A stretch of DNA of 64,000 nt from UBA3946 sp002385755 (GCA_050953085.1 JBMNLX010000003.1:62001-126000); one strand, 5' to 3'. Counted from the stretch's first letter, positions 1 to 9,724 are shown. The notes: generated by a model not told the origin, from the letters alone. A program made the numbers and translations.

Positions 1-44
1 CGCTTGTGTTCCGGCAAACACGGGTTATACAAAATATCGCTCAT
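1..44 (-). CDS. Start of an unidentified gene downstream of glgP (cut by window edge)
   Basis: On the minus strand an ATG at 44-42 overlaps the glgP stop codon (TAATG arrangement) and opens a frame that runs off the window, beginning MSDILYNPCLPEHK. Stop-start overlap suggests translational coupling to glgP and membership in the glycogen operon. Fourteen codons are too few to name a family. It could be a further alpha-glucan enzyme, but that is only an inference from position. Confidence 0.5.
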   Translation of the reverse strand, partial: MSDILYNPCLPEHK

Positions 45-2452
45 TATTTAACACTCTTTAAACGCCAGATATTTTTCGCGTACTCGGCGACGCTGCGGTC
101 GGCGGAAAAGATACCCGCTTTCGCAATGTTTTCGAGCGCCATCTGATTCCATCTCCTCTTATCCTGGTAAACGCGGTCCATTTCCCGGTAGACGTCGATA
201 TAAGAATGAAAATCGGCAAGACACATATAGGGGTCGGATACCGGGTAGTTGTGAAGCAGATAGCGGGTAATGTTATCGAAAGACTTGCCGTTAAAACCGC
301 AGTTCAGCCGGTCGATGACCTTCATGATTTGCGGGGAATTGACGTAATACTCGCTCGCGTTGTATCCGCGCTGCCACAAGGCCTCGACTTCGTCGGCTTT
401 CATCCCGAAAAGAAAGATGTTTTCGGGGCCGACTTCCTGATAAATCTCGACGTTCGCGCCGTCGAGGGTGCCGAAGGTCAAGGCGCCGTTAATCATGAAT
501 TTCATGTTCCCGGTCCCGCTCGCCTCTTTGCCGGCGAGCGATATTTGCTCGCTCACCTCGGCGGCCGGTATTAATATCTCCGCGACCGACACGTTATAAT
601 CCTCGACGTATACGACGTTTAGTTTTTCGCGGATATAGGAATTCTTGTCTATCTCCGCGGCGATATAATTGATGAGCTCGATAATTTCCTTAGCCGCAAA
701 ATACCCGGGAGCGGCCTTTCCGCCGAAAATATAGGTCTGCGGCGTTACCGACATGTTCGGGTTTTCCTCAAGTTCCGTTAAAAGCAAGATTATTTTTAGA
801 GCGTTTAAAAGCTGCCGCTTATATTCGTGAATTCTCTTAATGTGGACGTCAAAACGCGTTTTCGGGTCGATTACGATCCCGTGCTTGCGGTAAAGGTACT
901 TCGCGAGCCGGCACTTGTTTTGATATTTAATGTTCTCAAGCCGCGAAAGCGCCGCGCCGTCATCGCGATAACGTAAAAGATTTTTGAGTTCGGAAGCGTC
1001 GCGATAATAATCGCGGCCGATAAGTTCGTCCAAAAACTCCGCGAGCAGGGGATTGGACTGGTTCAGCCAACGCCGGTAAGTGATACCGTTGGTAACGTTC
1101 GTAAACTTTTCCGGCGACAGCAGATAGAAACTTCGAAACACTTTTTCTTTTATGATATCGCTATGCAGTTTGGAAACGCCGTTTACCGCGTGCGAGGCGG
1201 CGACGGAAAGATTCGCCATCCGAATATGATTATCGGCGAAAATCGAGATTTCCCCCAGGCGGCCGTTGTCGAAGCCGTGGCAGCGGGCTTCGTTTAAGAA
1301 CTTCTCGTTAATCTGCCTGAGGATTAGATAGATCCGCGGCAGTTTGCGGGCGATTAAGTCCTCGGCCCAACTTTCGAGCGCTTCCGCCATTACCGTGTGA
1401 TTGGTATAAGCAATCACCTTGCGCGTGATGTCCCAGGCCTCGTCAAAATCGAGTTGGTGATCGTCGATCAAAATTCTGATAAGTTCCGGGACGCATAACG
1501 CCGGATGGGTGTCGTTAATATGGATCGCCACGTGCTTCGGCAAAGTCCTCACGTCGCCGTAATAGCGGATATGGTCGCGGACAATCGTCTGGACCGAGGC
1601 GCTCACGAGGAAATATTGTTGTTTCAGGCGGAGAGTCTTGCCCTGGTAATGATCGTCGGTCGGATACAAAACCTTGGTGATTAGTTCCGCCTTGTTGTAT
1701 TCCTGCATCGCTTTCGTGTAGTCGCCCTGGGAAAACAGGCCGATATCGAATTTTTTGACGTTTGTGCTCCGCCATAATCGCAAAACGCTGATGGCCTCGC
1801 TCCCCGCGCCGGAAATCATCATATCGTAGGGCACCGCCTCGACTTCCCGGTAATCGCGGTGTTCGTAAACGACGCGGCCGTTGATCGTTTTTTCCTCGAC
1901 GACGCCGTCGAAGCGGACGATACAGCCTTTATCCTCGCGCGGCGTGAGCCAAACCTCGCCGACGGGAAGCCAAACGTCCGGCAGTTCCGTCTGCCAGCCG
2001 TTAATGATTTTCTGTTTAAATAGGCCGTATTCGTAACGCAGGGAAAACCCCATCGCCGGGTAACCGCCGGTCGCGAGGGCGTCAAGATAAGCGGCCGCCA
2101 GGCGGCCCAGACCGCCGTTTCCAAGCCCGGCGTCGGGCTCGTATTCGTATAAGTCCTCGAGGCTATACCCCAAGGGTTTAAGCAGCTCCTGAAATTCTTT
2201 TACGAGTCCCAAATTATGAATATGGTTTTTTAACGATTTTCCGACCAAAAACTCCATGCATAAATAATAGACGCGCCGGCCTTTTTGTTCCTTGACTTTG
2301 GCATTGTAATTGCGTCTGAGCGACCTTAAAATATCGTTGACGGCGGTCGCGCAGGCGCGGAATAACTGGTCGATATCGGCGTCTTGCAATTGAATGCCGT
2401 AGGTTTTTGCTAGAAAATCGTCAACCATTTCATTTATATTATGTCTAGTCAT
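44..2452 (-). CDS. glgP: Glycogen/alpha-glucan phosphorylase
   Basis: Releases glucose 1-phosphate from the non-reducing ends of alpha-1,4-glucans using phosphate and pyridoxal phosphate. About 802 residues, close to the usual size of the family. The N-terminal half has the GNGGLGRLAAAYLDALA motif of glycosyltransferase family 35. The C-terminal half has EASGTGNMKFMINGALTFGT, whose Lys carries PLP, followed by LDGANVEI. Two adjacent ATGs are possible; the second sits five bases after AAGGAG and is preferred. It is the sixth gene of the malQ-glgBCDA-glgP run, 19 bases after glgA, and supplies the breakdown arm of the same polymer that the upstream genes build. Confidence 0.97.
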   Translation of the reverse strand: MTRHNINEMVDDFLAKTYGIQLQDADIDQLFRACATAVNDILRSLRRNYNAKVKEQKGRRVYYLCMEFLVGKSLKNHIHNLGLVKEFQELLKPLGYSLEDLYEYEPDAGLGNGGLGRLAAAYLDALATGGYPAMGFSLRYEYGLFKQKIINGWQTELPDVWLPVGEVWLTPREDKGCIVRFDGVVEEKTINGRVVYEHRDYREVEAVPYDMMISGAGSEAISVLRLWRSTNVKKFDIGLFSQGDYTKAMQEYNKAELITKVLYPTDDHYQGKTLRLKQQYFLVSASVQTIVRDHIRYYGDVRTLPKHVAIHINDTHPALCVPELIRILIDDHQLDFDEAWDITRKVIAYTNHTVMAEALESWAEDLIARKLPRIYLILRQINEKFLNEARCHGFDNGRLGEISIFADNHIRMANLSVAASHAVNGVSKLHSDIIKEKVFRSFYLLSPEKFTNVTNGITYRRWLNQSNPLLAEFLDELIGRDYYRDASELKNLLRYRDDGAALSRLENIKYQNKCRLAKYLYRKHGIVIDPKTRFDVHIKRIHEYKRQLLNALKIILLLTELEENPNMSVTPQTYIFGGKAAPGYFAAKEIIELINYIAAEIDKNSYIREKLNVVYVEDYNVSVAEILIPAAEVSEQISLAGKEASGTGNMKFMINGALTFGTLDGANVEIYQEVGPENIFLFGMKADEVEALWQRGYNASEYYVNSPQIMKVIDRLNCGFNGKSFDNITRYLLHNYPVSDPYMCLADFHSYIDVYREMDRVYQDKRRWNQMALENIAKAGIFSADRSVAEYAKNIWRLKSVK

Positions 2453-2471
2453 CATGTCTCCTTAAGCAAAA

Positions 2472-3911
2472 TTACTTGGTCTTTAACAGTTCCTTATATA
2501 ACTCCAAATAAGACTTGGCCGATACGTTCCAGCTGAAGTCCCGTCTCATAATCCGTTTCGCGAGTTCCGCGTGTTTTTCCCGGTCCCGGTATAACCGGAG
2601 CGCCTCGCGGATCGCGGCCGTCATTTCGACGCCGCTATACTCGCGGAATACAAAACCGCCGCCTTCTTCCCCGTCATAGGGTTTGATCGTGTCGTACAGG
2701 CCGCCGACGGCCCGGACGATCGGAATCGTCCCGTAACGGCTCGCGATCATCTGGCTTAATCCGCAGGGTTCCGCTTTCGAGGGCATCAACAGGAAATCGG
2801 CGCTCCCGTAGATTTTTTTCGAAAGGTTGATGTCAAACGTGATTAAAGTGCTCACCCTTCCCGGGTAACGGTTCATGAATTCCCGGAAGCGGTCCTGATA
2901 ATATTCGTCCCCGCGGCCCAAAATGACCATCTGAACGTCTTCTTTCATAATCTCGTCGAACTGCTCGACCACAAGATCAAGCCCTTTGTGCGCGACGAGA
3001 CGGCTAATGATGCAAATAAGCGGGGTGTCGGAATCGGAAGCGAGTTTAAGACTTTCCCGCAGCGCCTGCTTGTTTTCCGCCTTCCGTTCGAAAGTCTCGG
3101 CGGTATAGTTGGCCGCGAAATTCTTATCGGTTTCCGGGTTATAAAAATCAACGTCAATGCCGTTGATGATGCCGGTGATTTTTTTATTATGCAGGCGGGT
3201 GATGTTTTCCAAGCCGTGGGCGTAATAAGCGGTCGTGATCTCCCGGGCATAGCGCGGGCTCACGGTCGTGACCGCGTCGCTGCAGACGATCGCGCCCTTA
3301 AGCAAATTAATCAACCCGTTATATTCAATTATTTCACAATACGTCGAATCAATGCCTAAAACATCGTCGGAAAACGGGAGATCGAAAATCCCCTGGTATT
3401 GGATATTATGAATCGTAAAAACCGATTTTATGTCAGTAAAGCGCCCGTTTTTCTTGTGCAGGATGTCAAGATAAATATTAGCCAGCGCCGCGTGCCAATC
3501 ATGGGCGTGAATAATATCCGGAACAAAGCCGATAATCGGAAAAACGTCGAAAATGCTTTTTGAGAAAAAAGCAAAGCGCTCGCCGTCGTCATAATGGCCG
3601 TAAATCTCGTCACGGTCAAAGTAATATTTGTTATCGATAAAATAATAATCGACCTTGTCAAGCTTAAGCGTATAGACCCCGCAATAGAGATTGCGCCAGG
3701 CGAGAGCGACGGTCGTCGAGCCCAGGAATTTCAACTTTTTCCCGTATTTATCGATAATCGCCTTATATAAAGGCATGATAACCCGGACTTTATAGGCGCG
3801 CGTCAAACCGTTAACGGCTTTCGGCAGGCTGCCGGCGACTTCCGCGAGTCCGCCCGTCTGGGCAAAGTTTTGGCATTCAGCCACAACAAACAAAACTTGT
3901 TTTTGTTTCAT
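2472..3911 (-). CDS. glgA: Glycogen synthase (ADP-glucose type)
   Basis: Transfers glucose from ADP-glucose to a growing alpha-1,4-glucan. The 479 residues match bacterial GlgA (GT5). The N-terminal Rossmann domain is followed by HAHDWHAAL and TIHNIQYQGIF, and the C-terminal domain has SRLVAHKGLDL, PSKAEPCGLSQM and the AVGGLYDT loop. One oddity: the normally near-invariant KTGGL near the N-terminus reads QTGGL (Gln18), so the lysine that contacts ADP-glucose in characterised enzymes is replaced. The start overlaps the glgD stop by four bases (ATGA). The neighbours glgC/glgD make the ADP-glucose substrate. Confidence 0.96.
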   Translation of the reverse strand: MKQKQVLFVVAECQNFAQTGGLAEVAGSLPKAVNGLTRAYKVRVIMPLYKAIIDKYGKKLKFLGSTTVALAWRNLYCGVYTLKLDKVDYYFIDNKYYFDRDEIYGHYDDGERFAFFSKSIFDVFPIIGFVPDIIHAHDWHAALANIYLDILHKKNGRFTDIKSVFTIHNIQYQGIFDLPFSDDVLGIDSTYCEIIEYNGLINLLKGAIVCSDAVTTVSPRYAREITTAYYAHGLENITRLHNKKITGIINGIDVDFYNPETDKNFAANYTAETFERKAENKQALRESLKLASDSDTPLICIISRLVAHKGLDLVVEQFDEIMKEDVQMVILGRGDEYYQDRFREFMNRYPGRVSTLITFDINLSKKIYGSADFLLMPSKAEPCGLSQMIASRYGTIPIVRAVGGLYDTIKPYDGEEGGGFVFREYSGVEMTAAIREALRLYRDREKHAELAKRIMRRDFSWNVSAKSYLELYKELLKTK

Positions 3912-5020
3912 ACGACACCATCTTTCACGATGTAAGCCAACCGGTTCTCATCGCCGATTATTTCTTTTTTGTTGATAATTTTCACGTTTTTGTCGGTTAT
4001 CACGTGATCAAGGACGGCCCCGTCCGCAACATATGTATTTTGCATCAATATCGAGTTTTTTACAACCGCGTTTTTGCCGATTTTCGCGCCGCGAAAGATT
4101 ACTGAGTTCTCGACCCGGCCCTCGATCTCGCAACCGTCGGCGACGAGCGAATTCGTGATCTCGGCGGCGACGCCGTATTTTGTCGGGGCGGAATCGTGCA
4201 CTTTAGTATAGATTGGTCGGCGCGGCTGCTGGAACAGTTCCGCCCGCACTTTCGGATCCAAAAGTTTCATATTGATTTTATAATAACTGTCAAGCGAGCT
4301 AATGTTCCCGAAATAGCCGTCAAAACGGTAGCCGTAGACCTTGAGGACGTCAAGATTATGACTGATGATGTCGCGGTTGAAACTGCGGAGATTGCGGTTG
4401 ATCGCGTCAAGAACGAGCGACTGGAGAAGAGATTTTTTCATCACCCATGTATCGGCCGACACCTTGGCGTGACCGGCAAAAGTTTGATAAATCGACATAT
4501 TGGTAATCCGGCCGTCGTCGTCAAGGGTAAGGACGTTCACCGGCATGTAATCGTCCGGAGTGACGTCGCACTCGCGATAGACGAAAGTTATGTCGGCGCC
4601 GGTCGCGAAATGCTGGTTGAAGATGTCGCGGTAATCAAGATTCGCGACGGCGTAGCAGTCGGTCAGGACGACATAGTCGGCGCGCGAGGAATTAATAAAG
4701 CTGATAATGCTTTTTAACGCCTCGAGCCGGGTGTTGTAAAAGTCGGCGCTGACGCCGAACGGGGGGAGGATTACGATTCCGCCGTTTTTCCGGGCCAAAT
4801 CCCAGTCCTTCCCGGAACCGATATGGTCCATCAGCGACTGGTAATTATGCTTGGTGACGATGCCGATGCGGGTGATATTATAATTCACCATATTGGACAA
4901 CGCGAAATCAATCAAGCGGTAACGGCCGCCGATCGGCGTTGAAGCAATCGTCCGCCGGCGCGTGACTTCGAACAATTCCTTGTTGTGGATATTGGAAAAT
5001 ATCAAACCGAGTATATTCAT
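3908..5020 (-). CDS. glgD: Glucose-1-phosphate adenylyltransferase, GlgD-type subunit
   Basis: Second, divergent ADP-glucose pyrophosphorylase subunit, typical of Bacillota that carry a GlgC/GlgD pair. It has 370 residues with a nucleotidyltransferase fold followed by a left-handed beta-helix tail rich in hexapeptide-like turns (near residues 290-350). The N-terminal region lacks the GGxGxRL nucleotide loop seen in the GlgC encoded next door: the equivalent stretch reads GLIFSNIHNKEL. This fits a regulatory rather than catalytic role. It lies one base after glgC and overlaps glgA by four bases, so the three are almost certainly co-translated. Confidence 0.93.
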   Translation of the reverse strand: MNILGLIFSNIHNKELFEVTRRRTIASTPIGGRYRLIDFALSNMVNYNITRIGIVTKHNYQSLMDHIGSGKDWDLARKNGGIVILPPFGVSADFYNTRLEALKSIISFINSSRADYVVLTDCYAVANLDYRDIFNQHFATGADITFVYRECDVTPDDYMPVNVLTLDDDGRITNMSIYQTFAGHAKVSADTWVMKKSLLQSLVLDAINRNLRSFNRDIISHNLDVLKVYGYRFDGYFGNISSLDSYYKINMKLLDPKVRAELFQQPRRPIYTKVHDSAPTKYGVAAEITNSLVADGCEIEGRVENSVIFRGAKIGKNAVVKNSILMQNTYVADGAVLDHVITDKNVKIINKKEIIGDENRLAYIVKDGVV

Positions 5021-5021
5021 C

Positions 5022-6215
5022 TTACAGCACGAGATCCTTTTCTATTATTTCCCCCGCCGGTACGGTCATGTCCTCGCCGATCGTGACGTTGTGAGCGACG
5101 AGCGTAATCGGCGCGTTCTCCCCTCTTTCCGCGCCGACGACGGCGTTCTTTTTAATCGTCACGTTCTCGTCGATGATCGCGTAATTAACGGTCGCCCCCG
5201 CTTCAACCGCGGTGTTTGCGAAAATTATTGTGTCCTTGACGACCGCGCCTTTTTCGACGCGCACGTTGTTGGAAAGCAGCGAATCAATAACCGTTCCCTC
5301 GATATAACAACCCTCGGTAATAATCGAGTTCTCAATTTTGGCCCCGTCCGCGATAAACTGGGGCGGTAAGGCGAAATTGCGCGAGTAGATCCGCCAGTCG
5401 GGGTCATAAAGGTTGAAGGCGGGATTTTCGCCCAACAAGTCGGCGTTCGCTTCCCAAAGGCTCGCGACCGTACCGACGTCCTTCCAATACCCGTTGAATT
5501 CGTACGCGTAGACGGCTTCGCCTTCTTCCACCATCCTCGGGATGATGTTCTTCCCGAAATCGTGGGCGGAAAAAAGATTGGCCTCGTCTTCTTCCAAGTG
5601 ACGGTACAGGACGGCTGCGTCGAAAATGTAGATTCCCATCGACGCTCTCGTGCTTTTCGGGTTTTTCGGTTTCTCCTCAAAACTAATTACCCGGCCGACC
5701 TCGTCGGTGTTCATAATTCCGAAGCGGCTCGCTTCCGATAGCGGGACATTGATGACCGCGATCGTCAGGGCGGCGTCGTTTTGCTTATGAAAGCGAAGCA
5801 TTTTCCCGTAATCCATTTTATAAATATGGTCGCCGGACAAAACCAAAACATATTCGGGATCGTAACGTTTCAAAAAGTGGATATTCTGATAAATCGCGTT
5901 GGCCGTGCCCCGATACCAATCGATTTTGTTTTTTCCCTGGTACGGCGGTAAAATATGAACGCCGCCGAAATTTCGGTCCAAATCCCAAGGCTTGCCGTTG
6001 CCGATATACTCGTTTAAAATCAGCGGCTGGTACTGGGTAAGGACGCCGACGGTGTCGATTCCCGAGTTGACGCAATTGGAAAGCGGAAAATCGATAATTC
6101 GGTATTTTGCCCCGAACGTGACGGCCGGTTTCGCCAACCGATCGGTAAGGGCGTGCAACCGGCTTCCCTGACCCCCGGCCAAAATCATGGCGACGCATTC
6201 TTTTTTTCTTATCAT
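5022..6215 (-). CDS. glgC: Glucose-1-phosphate adenylyltransferase, catalytic subunit
   Basis: Makes ADP-glucose and pyrophosphate from ATP and glucose 1-phosphate, the committed step of bacterial glycogen synthesis. It has 397 residues. AMILAGGQGSRLHALT is the nucleotide-binding loop, KPAVTFGAKYRIIDF and VLVLSGDHIYKMDY follow, and FEEKPKNPKS is the sugar-phosphate site. A beta-helix domain occupies the last 110 residues. The start is preceded by AAAGGA at good spacing. It lies two bases after glgB and directly before glgD, with which it presumably forms the heterotetramer. Confidence 0.97.
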   Translation of the reverse strand: MIRKKECVAMILAGGQGSRLHALTDRLAKPAVTFGAKYRIIDFPLSNCVNSGIDTVGVLTQYQPLILNEYIGNGKPWDLDRNFGGVHILPPYQGKNKIDWYRGTANAIYQNIHFLKRYDPEYVLVLSGDHIYKMDYGKMLRFHKQNDAALTIAVINVPLSEASRFGIMNTDEVGRVISFEEKPKNPKSTRASMGIYIFDAAVLYRHLEEDEANLFSAHDFGKNIIPRMVEEGEAVYAYEFNGYWKDVGTVASLWEANADLLGENPAFNLYDPDWRIYSRNFALPPQFIADGAKIENSIITEGCYIEGTVIDSLLSNNVRVEKGAVVKDTIIFANTAVEAGATVNYAIIDENVTIKKNAVVGAERGENAPITLVAHNVTIGEDMTVPAGEIIEKDLVL

Positions 6216-6217
6216 AT

Positions 6218-8077
6218 CTATTCCTTTCCCATCTTTTTAAGTACGATAAACGATAATTTCCCAATGTTAATAACGAGCGACTCGGGATAGCCGTGGCTCG
6301 GAACCGCCTCGGTCGAAACCGTCCCGTTCGCCGTCCCCGCGCCGCCGTAAATCCGGCGGTCGCTCGAGAATACCTCGCGATAACGACCCGAAGGCGCCCC
6401 CAGTCGGTAACGCTCCCAGCCGATGCCCGCAAAATTTACGACGATCAAAAGCTCGCTCTTCCCGGCGATTCGGAGAAAACTGATTACGTTTCTTCCGGCG
6501 TCGTCGCTTTCGATCCACCGGAACCCCTCCCAGGAAAAGTCGTTCTTCCATAGACTCTCATTTTTTAGATAAAACCGGTTCAAGTCGCGGATATAGCGGC
6601 GCAGTTTCCGGTGCGCCGGATATTTAAGCAAGAGCCAGTCTAATTCGCGGCGGTAATCCCACTCGATAAACTGCCCGAACTCATATCCCATGAAATTAAG
6701 TTTTTTCCCCGGATGGGTCATCATATAACCGTAGAATGCCCGGAAGTTGGCGAATTTTTCCCAGTAATCGCCCGGCATTTTGTCGAGGATCGATTTTTTC
6801 CCGTGAACGACCTCGTCATGGGAAATCGGCAGGATAAAGTTTTCGCTGAAGGCGTAATAAAAGGAAAAAGTCAGCTGCCGATGATTATGGCTGCGAAAAA
6901 CCGGGTCGGTGGAAATATAAGACAACGTGTCGTTCATCCACCCCATGTTCCATTTGAAGTTAAAACCGAGACCGTCGTAATGAACGGGTTTCGTGACGCG
7001 GGGAAACGCGGTCGACTCCTCGGCGATCATCATCGCCCCGGGGAAAAGCCCAAACACCTCGGTGTTAAGTTGCTTGAGAAAATCGATCGCCTCGAGATTG
7101 TGGTTCCCGCCGTGAATGTTCGCTTCCCATTCCGTCCTGTCATAATCGAGATAGAGCATCGAGGCGACGGCGTCGACGCGCAAGCCGTCGATATGATATT
7201 TATCAAAATAAAAAACGGCGTTGGAAATCAGGAAAGATTTGACCTCGGGTTTGGCATAATTAAAGGATCGCGTCCCCCAGCCCTTATGCTCCATGCGCAA
7301 CGGGTGCGGGTCCTCGTAAACGTAGCCGCCGTCAAATTCGATTAGACCGAAATCGTCTTTCGGGAAATGCGCCGGAACCCAATCGAGAATGACGCCGATG
7401 CCGTTTTTGTGCGCCTCGTTTACCAAGTACATAAAATCGGCGGGGGTGCCGTAACGGGACGTGACGGCGTAATACCCGGTAACCTGGTAGCCCCACGAGC
7501 CCGAAAACGGGTGTTCCATTACCGGCATGATCTCGATATGGGTATATCCCATATCCTTTACGTACGGGATAAGCTCCTCCGCGATCTTCCGGTAATCGAA
7601 CGGCTCGCCTCCGGGATAACGGCGCCAGGAACCGAGGTGAACCTCGTAAATATTGACCGGTTTACTGTATACCGGTTCCCGGTCGCGTTTTTCCATCCAC
7701 TCGTCGTCGGTGAACCGAAACCCCGAAAGATCGTACACTTTCGAGCAGGTATTGCCGTCGGTCTCGTTATGGTAGGAATAAGGGTCCTGCTTAAAAAAAT
7801 CCCGGCCTTTATTCGTTATGTAGTATTTATAATTCGCGTAAACGGGCGCGTCTTCGATAACCGCTTCCCAAATACCCTCGGCGGTTACTTTCGTCATCGG
7901 GTGGGAGGCGGTATTCCAATCATTGAAATCCCCGACTACCGATACAAACTCAGCATGGGGAGCATAAACGCGAAAAGTCACGACCGGCCGGCCGTTCTTA
8001 ATCGTATAATGGCTCCCCAAGTATCGATATGCCCGTGACGAAAAACGGTAATGAAAATCGAGTCTGAATTTTTCCAT
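6218..8077 (-). CDS. glgB: 1,4-alpha-glucan branching enzyme
   Basis: Introduces alpha-1,6 branches into the glucan. The 619 residues contain an N-terminal CBM48 domain (about 15-110), a GH13 catalytic barrel and a short all-beta C-terminal domain. Visible GH13 landmarks are YEVHLGSWRR, GLRVDAVASMLYLDY (nucleophile Asp), MIAEESTAFP (acid/base Glu) and PISHDEVVHGKKS (transition-state Asp). The AGGAG ribosome binding site and a consensus -10 lie just upstream in the 73-base gap after malQ, so glgB may begin its own transcript as well as being read from malQ. Confidence 0.97.
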   Translation of the reverse strand: MEKFRLDFHYRFSSRAYRYLGSHYTIKNGRPVVTFRVYAPHAEFVSVVGDFNDWNTASHPMTKVTAEGIWEAVIEDAPVYANYKYYITNKGRDFFKQDPYSYHNETDGNTCSKVYDLSGFRFTDDEWMEKRDREPVYSKPVNIYEVHLGSWRRYPGGEPFDYRKIAEELIPYVKDMGYTHIEIMPVMEHPFSGSWGYQVTGYYAVTSRYGTPADFMYLVNEAHKNGIGVILDWVPAHFPKDDFGLIEFDGGYVYEDPHPLRMEHKGWGTRSFNYAKPEVKSFLISNAVFYFDKYHIDGLRVDAVASMLYLDYDRTEWEANIHGGNHNLEAIDFLKQLNTEVFGLFPGAMMIAEESTAFPRVTKPVHYDGLGFNFKWNMGWMNDTLSYISTDPVFRSHNHRQLTFSFYYAFSENFILPISHDEVVHGKKSILDKMPGDYWEKFANFRAFYGYMMTHPGKKLNFMGYEFGQFIEWDYRRELDWLLLKYPAHRKLRRYIRDLNRFYLKNESLWKNDFSWEGFRWIESDDAGRNVISFLRIAGKSELLIVVNFAGIGWERYRLGAPSGRYREVFSSDRRIYGGAGTANGTVSTEAVPSHGYPESLVINIGKLSFIVLKKMGKE

Positions 8078-8097
8078 AAAGTCTCCTAGCCAATAAC

Positions 8098-8126
8098 ATT
8101 ATACAATAAATTGCCGTTTTAGGCAA
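8098..8126 (-). promoter_or_regulatory. Promoter upstream of glgB with an inverted repeat over the -35
   Basis: On the minus strand TTGCCT (8126-8121) is separated by 17 bases from TATAAT (8103-8098). An inverted repeat, ATTGCC-six bases-GGCAAT (8110-8127), covers the -35 box and part of the spacer, which is a plausible operator. The hairpin is not followed by a T run, so a terminator for malQ is less likely. Confidence 0.55.
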
Positions 8127-8150
8127 TAAATATAAAGGCAGGAGCGCTTC

Positions 8151-9617
8151 TTATCGCCGGTATAATTCGGTCAGGCCGCGAATTCGGGCGGCCAGTTTAT
8201 CGCTCAAGGCTTTGGGCCGCAGGCGCCACACCCAGTTTCCTCCCAGAGTGGACGGGCAGTTAAAACGGGCGCGATCGTCCAAGAACAAATAATCCTGAAT
8301 CGGGATAATCGCCAGACGGCAGATCGACCCCAGGCAGGCGGAGATCGCCCGGCGAACCGCCCGCCGGCCGCGCCCCCTGACCTGCATATATTTACAAAAA
8401 TACTTATAATCTTCTTTGCTTAGGGTTTTAAGCCACCCCCTCAAGGTGGAATTGTCATGCGTGCCGGGGTAGACGACGGCGTTACGCGTGTAGTTATGCG
8501 GGGCGTATTCGCTGTCGGTTTTGTGATCAAAACCGAATTGCAGGATCTTCATGCCCGGAAAACCGCAAGCCTCGCGCAACTCATGCACCTCGGGCGTCAT
8601 AAACCCCAAATCCTCGGCAATAATTTCGGCCTCGCCCAACTCTTCTTTAACCCGGGCGAACAATTTATAGCCCGGGCCCTTAAACCAGCGCCCTTCCCGG
8701 GCGTCGCGCGCGTCGGCGCGGACCGTGTAGAACGATTCAAACCCGCGGAAATGATCGATCCTGACGACGTCAAACATCTCGAGGGCGTTTTTTATTCTTC
8801 TTATCCACCAGGAAAAACCGTCGCTTTCCATCGCCTCGTAATCATAAATCGGGTTGCCCCATAATTGGCCGGTTTCCGAATAAAGATCGGGCGGAACCCC
8901 GGCCACGACCTCCGGGCAGCGGCGCTCGTCAAGCAGCCAGTATTCCGGCTGCGACCAAACATCGGCGGAATCATAAGAAACGTAAATCGGCATGTCGCCG
9001 ATGATTTTTATGCCGCGTTCGTTGGCGTAAGCCTTAAGCCGGAACCATTGGCGGAAAAACATGTGCTGGACAAATTTCCAAAACTCGACCTCGTCTTCGC
9101 GTTCGTTCAAAAAATCCGCCAGCGCTTTTTTACTGCGAATTCTGTAAGGATAATCCCACTTCGACCAGTCGACTTCCGGTTTCAAAGATTTGATCGCCAT
9201 GAACAAGGCATAGTCGTCAAGCCAATGACGATGTTTTTTCTTGAATTTCTCGAACCCGGCGTCGGCGGAAAACCGTTGAAAAGCTTTTTTTAATACCGGG
9301 ACGCGATGACGGTACTGATGAGCGTAATCGACTTTATCTGCCGGCGCGGCCGCCAACGGTTGGCAATCCCCGGGGGTAAGAAGCCCTTCTTCGATAAGCA
9401 AGTTTAGATCGATAAAATAGGGGTTACCGCCGAAAGCGGAAAAAGACTGATAAGGCGAGTCGCCGTAAGAGGTCGGCCCCAAGGGCAACACCTGCCAGTA
9501 TTTCTGACCGGCTTTTTCTAAAAAATCGACGAACTTAAACGCTTCGGCGCCCAAAGAGCCGATGCCGTATTCTCCCGGCAACGAACTGATATGAAGTAAA
9601 ATGCCGCCTGATCTCAT
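8151..9617 (-). CDS. malQ: 4-alpha-glucanotransferase (amylomaltase)
   Basis: Disproportionates alpha-1,4-glucans, transferring maltosyl or longer units between chains. The 488 residues match GH77. HISSLPGEYGIGSLG starts the family signature, VVRIDHFRGF holds the nucleophile Asp, EIIAEDLGFMTPEV the acid/base Glu, and YPGTHDNSTLRGW the third carboxylate. It is the first gene of the glycogen operon, preceded by AAGGAGGAG. A second GH77 gene lies at 55061-56521; the two proteins are clearly paralogous. Confidence 0.96.
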   Translation of the reverse strand: MRSGGILLHISSLPGEYGIGSLGAEAFKFVDFLEKAGQKYWQVLPLGPTSYGDSPYQSFSAFGGNPYFIDLNLLIEEGLLTPGDCQPLAAAPADKVDYAHQYRHRVPVLKKAFQRFSADAGFEKFKKKHRHWLDDYALFMAIKSLKPEVDWSKWDYPYRIRSKKALADFLNEREDEVEFWKFVQHMFFRQWFRLKAYANERGIKIIGDMPIYVSYDSADVWSQPEYWLLDERRCPEVVAGVPPDLYSETGQLWGNPIYDYEAMESDGFSWWIRRIKNALEMFDVVRIDHFRGFESFYTVRADARDAREGRWFKGPGYKLFARVKEELGEAEIIAEDLGFMTPEVHELREACGFPGMKILQFGFDHKTDSEYAPHNYTRNAVVYPGTHDNSTLRGWLKTLSKEDYKYFCKYMQVRGRGRRAVRRAISACLGSICRLAIIPIQDYLFLDDRARFNCPSTLGGNWVWRLRPKALSDKLAARIRGLTELYRR

Positions 9618-9695
9618 CTATTGCTACTCCTCCTTGCGTTTCTAAAATTAGTGTTTGATGCGGCAGGTTTATGATTTGTTGATATCGCCAATAAT

Positions 9696-9724
9696 AGTTT
9701 ACCGATAAACGCGAGTTTTGTCAA
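9696..9724 (-). promoter_or_regulatory. Promoter of the malQ-glg operon
   Basis: TTGACA (9724-9719) and TAAACT (9701-9696) are separated by 17 bases on the minus strand, about 80 bases before the malQ ATG. A small inverted repeat, GTTTA-CCGA-TAAAC (9697-9710), overlaps the -10 and could be an operator, although it is short. Confidence 0.6.
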
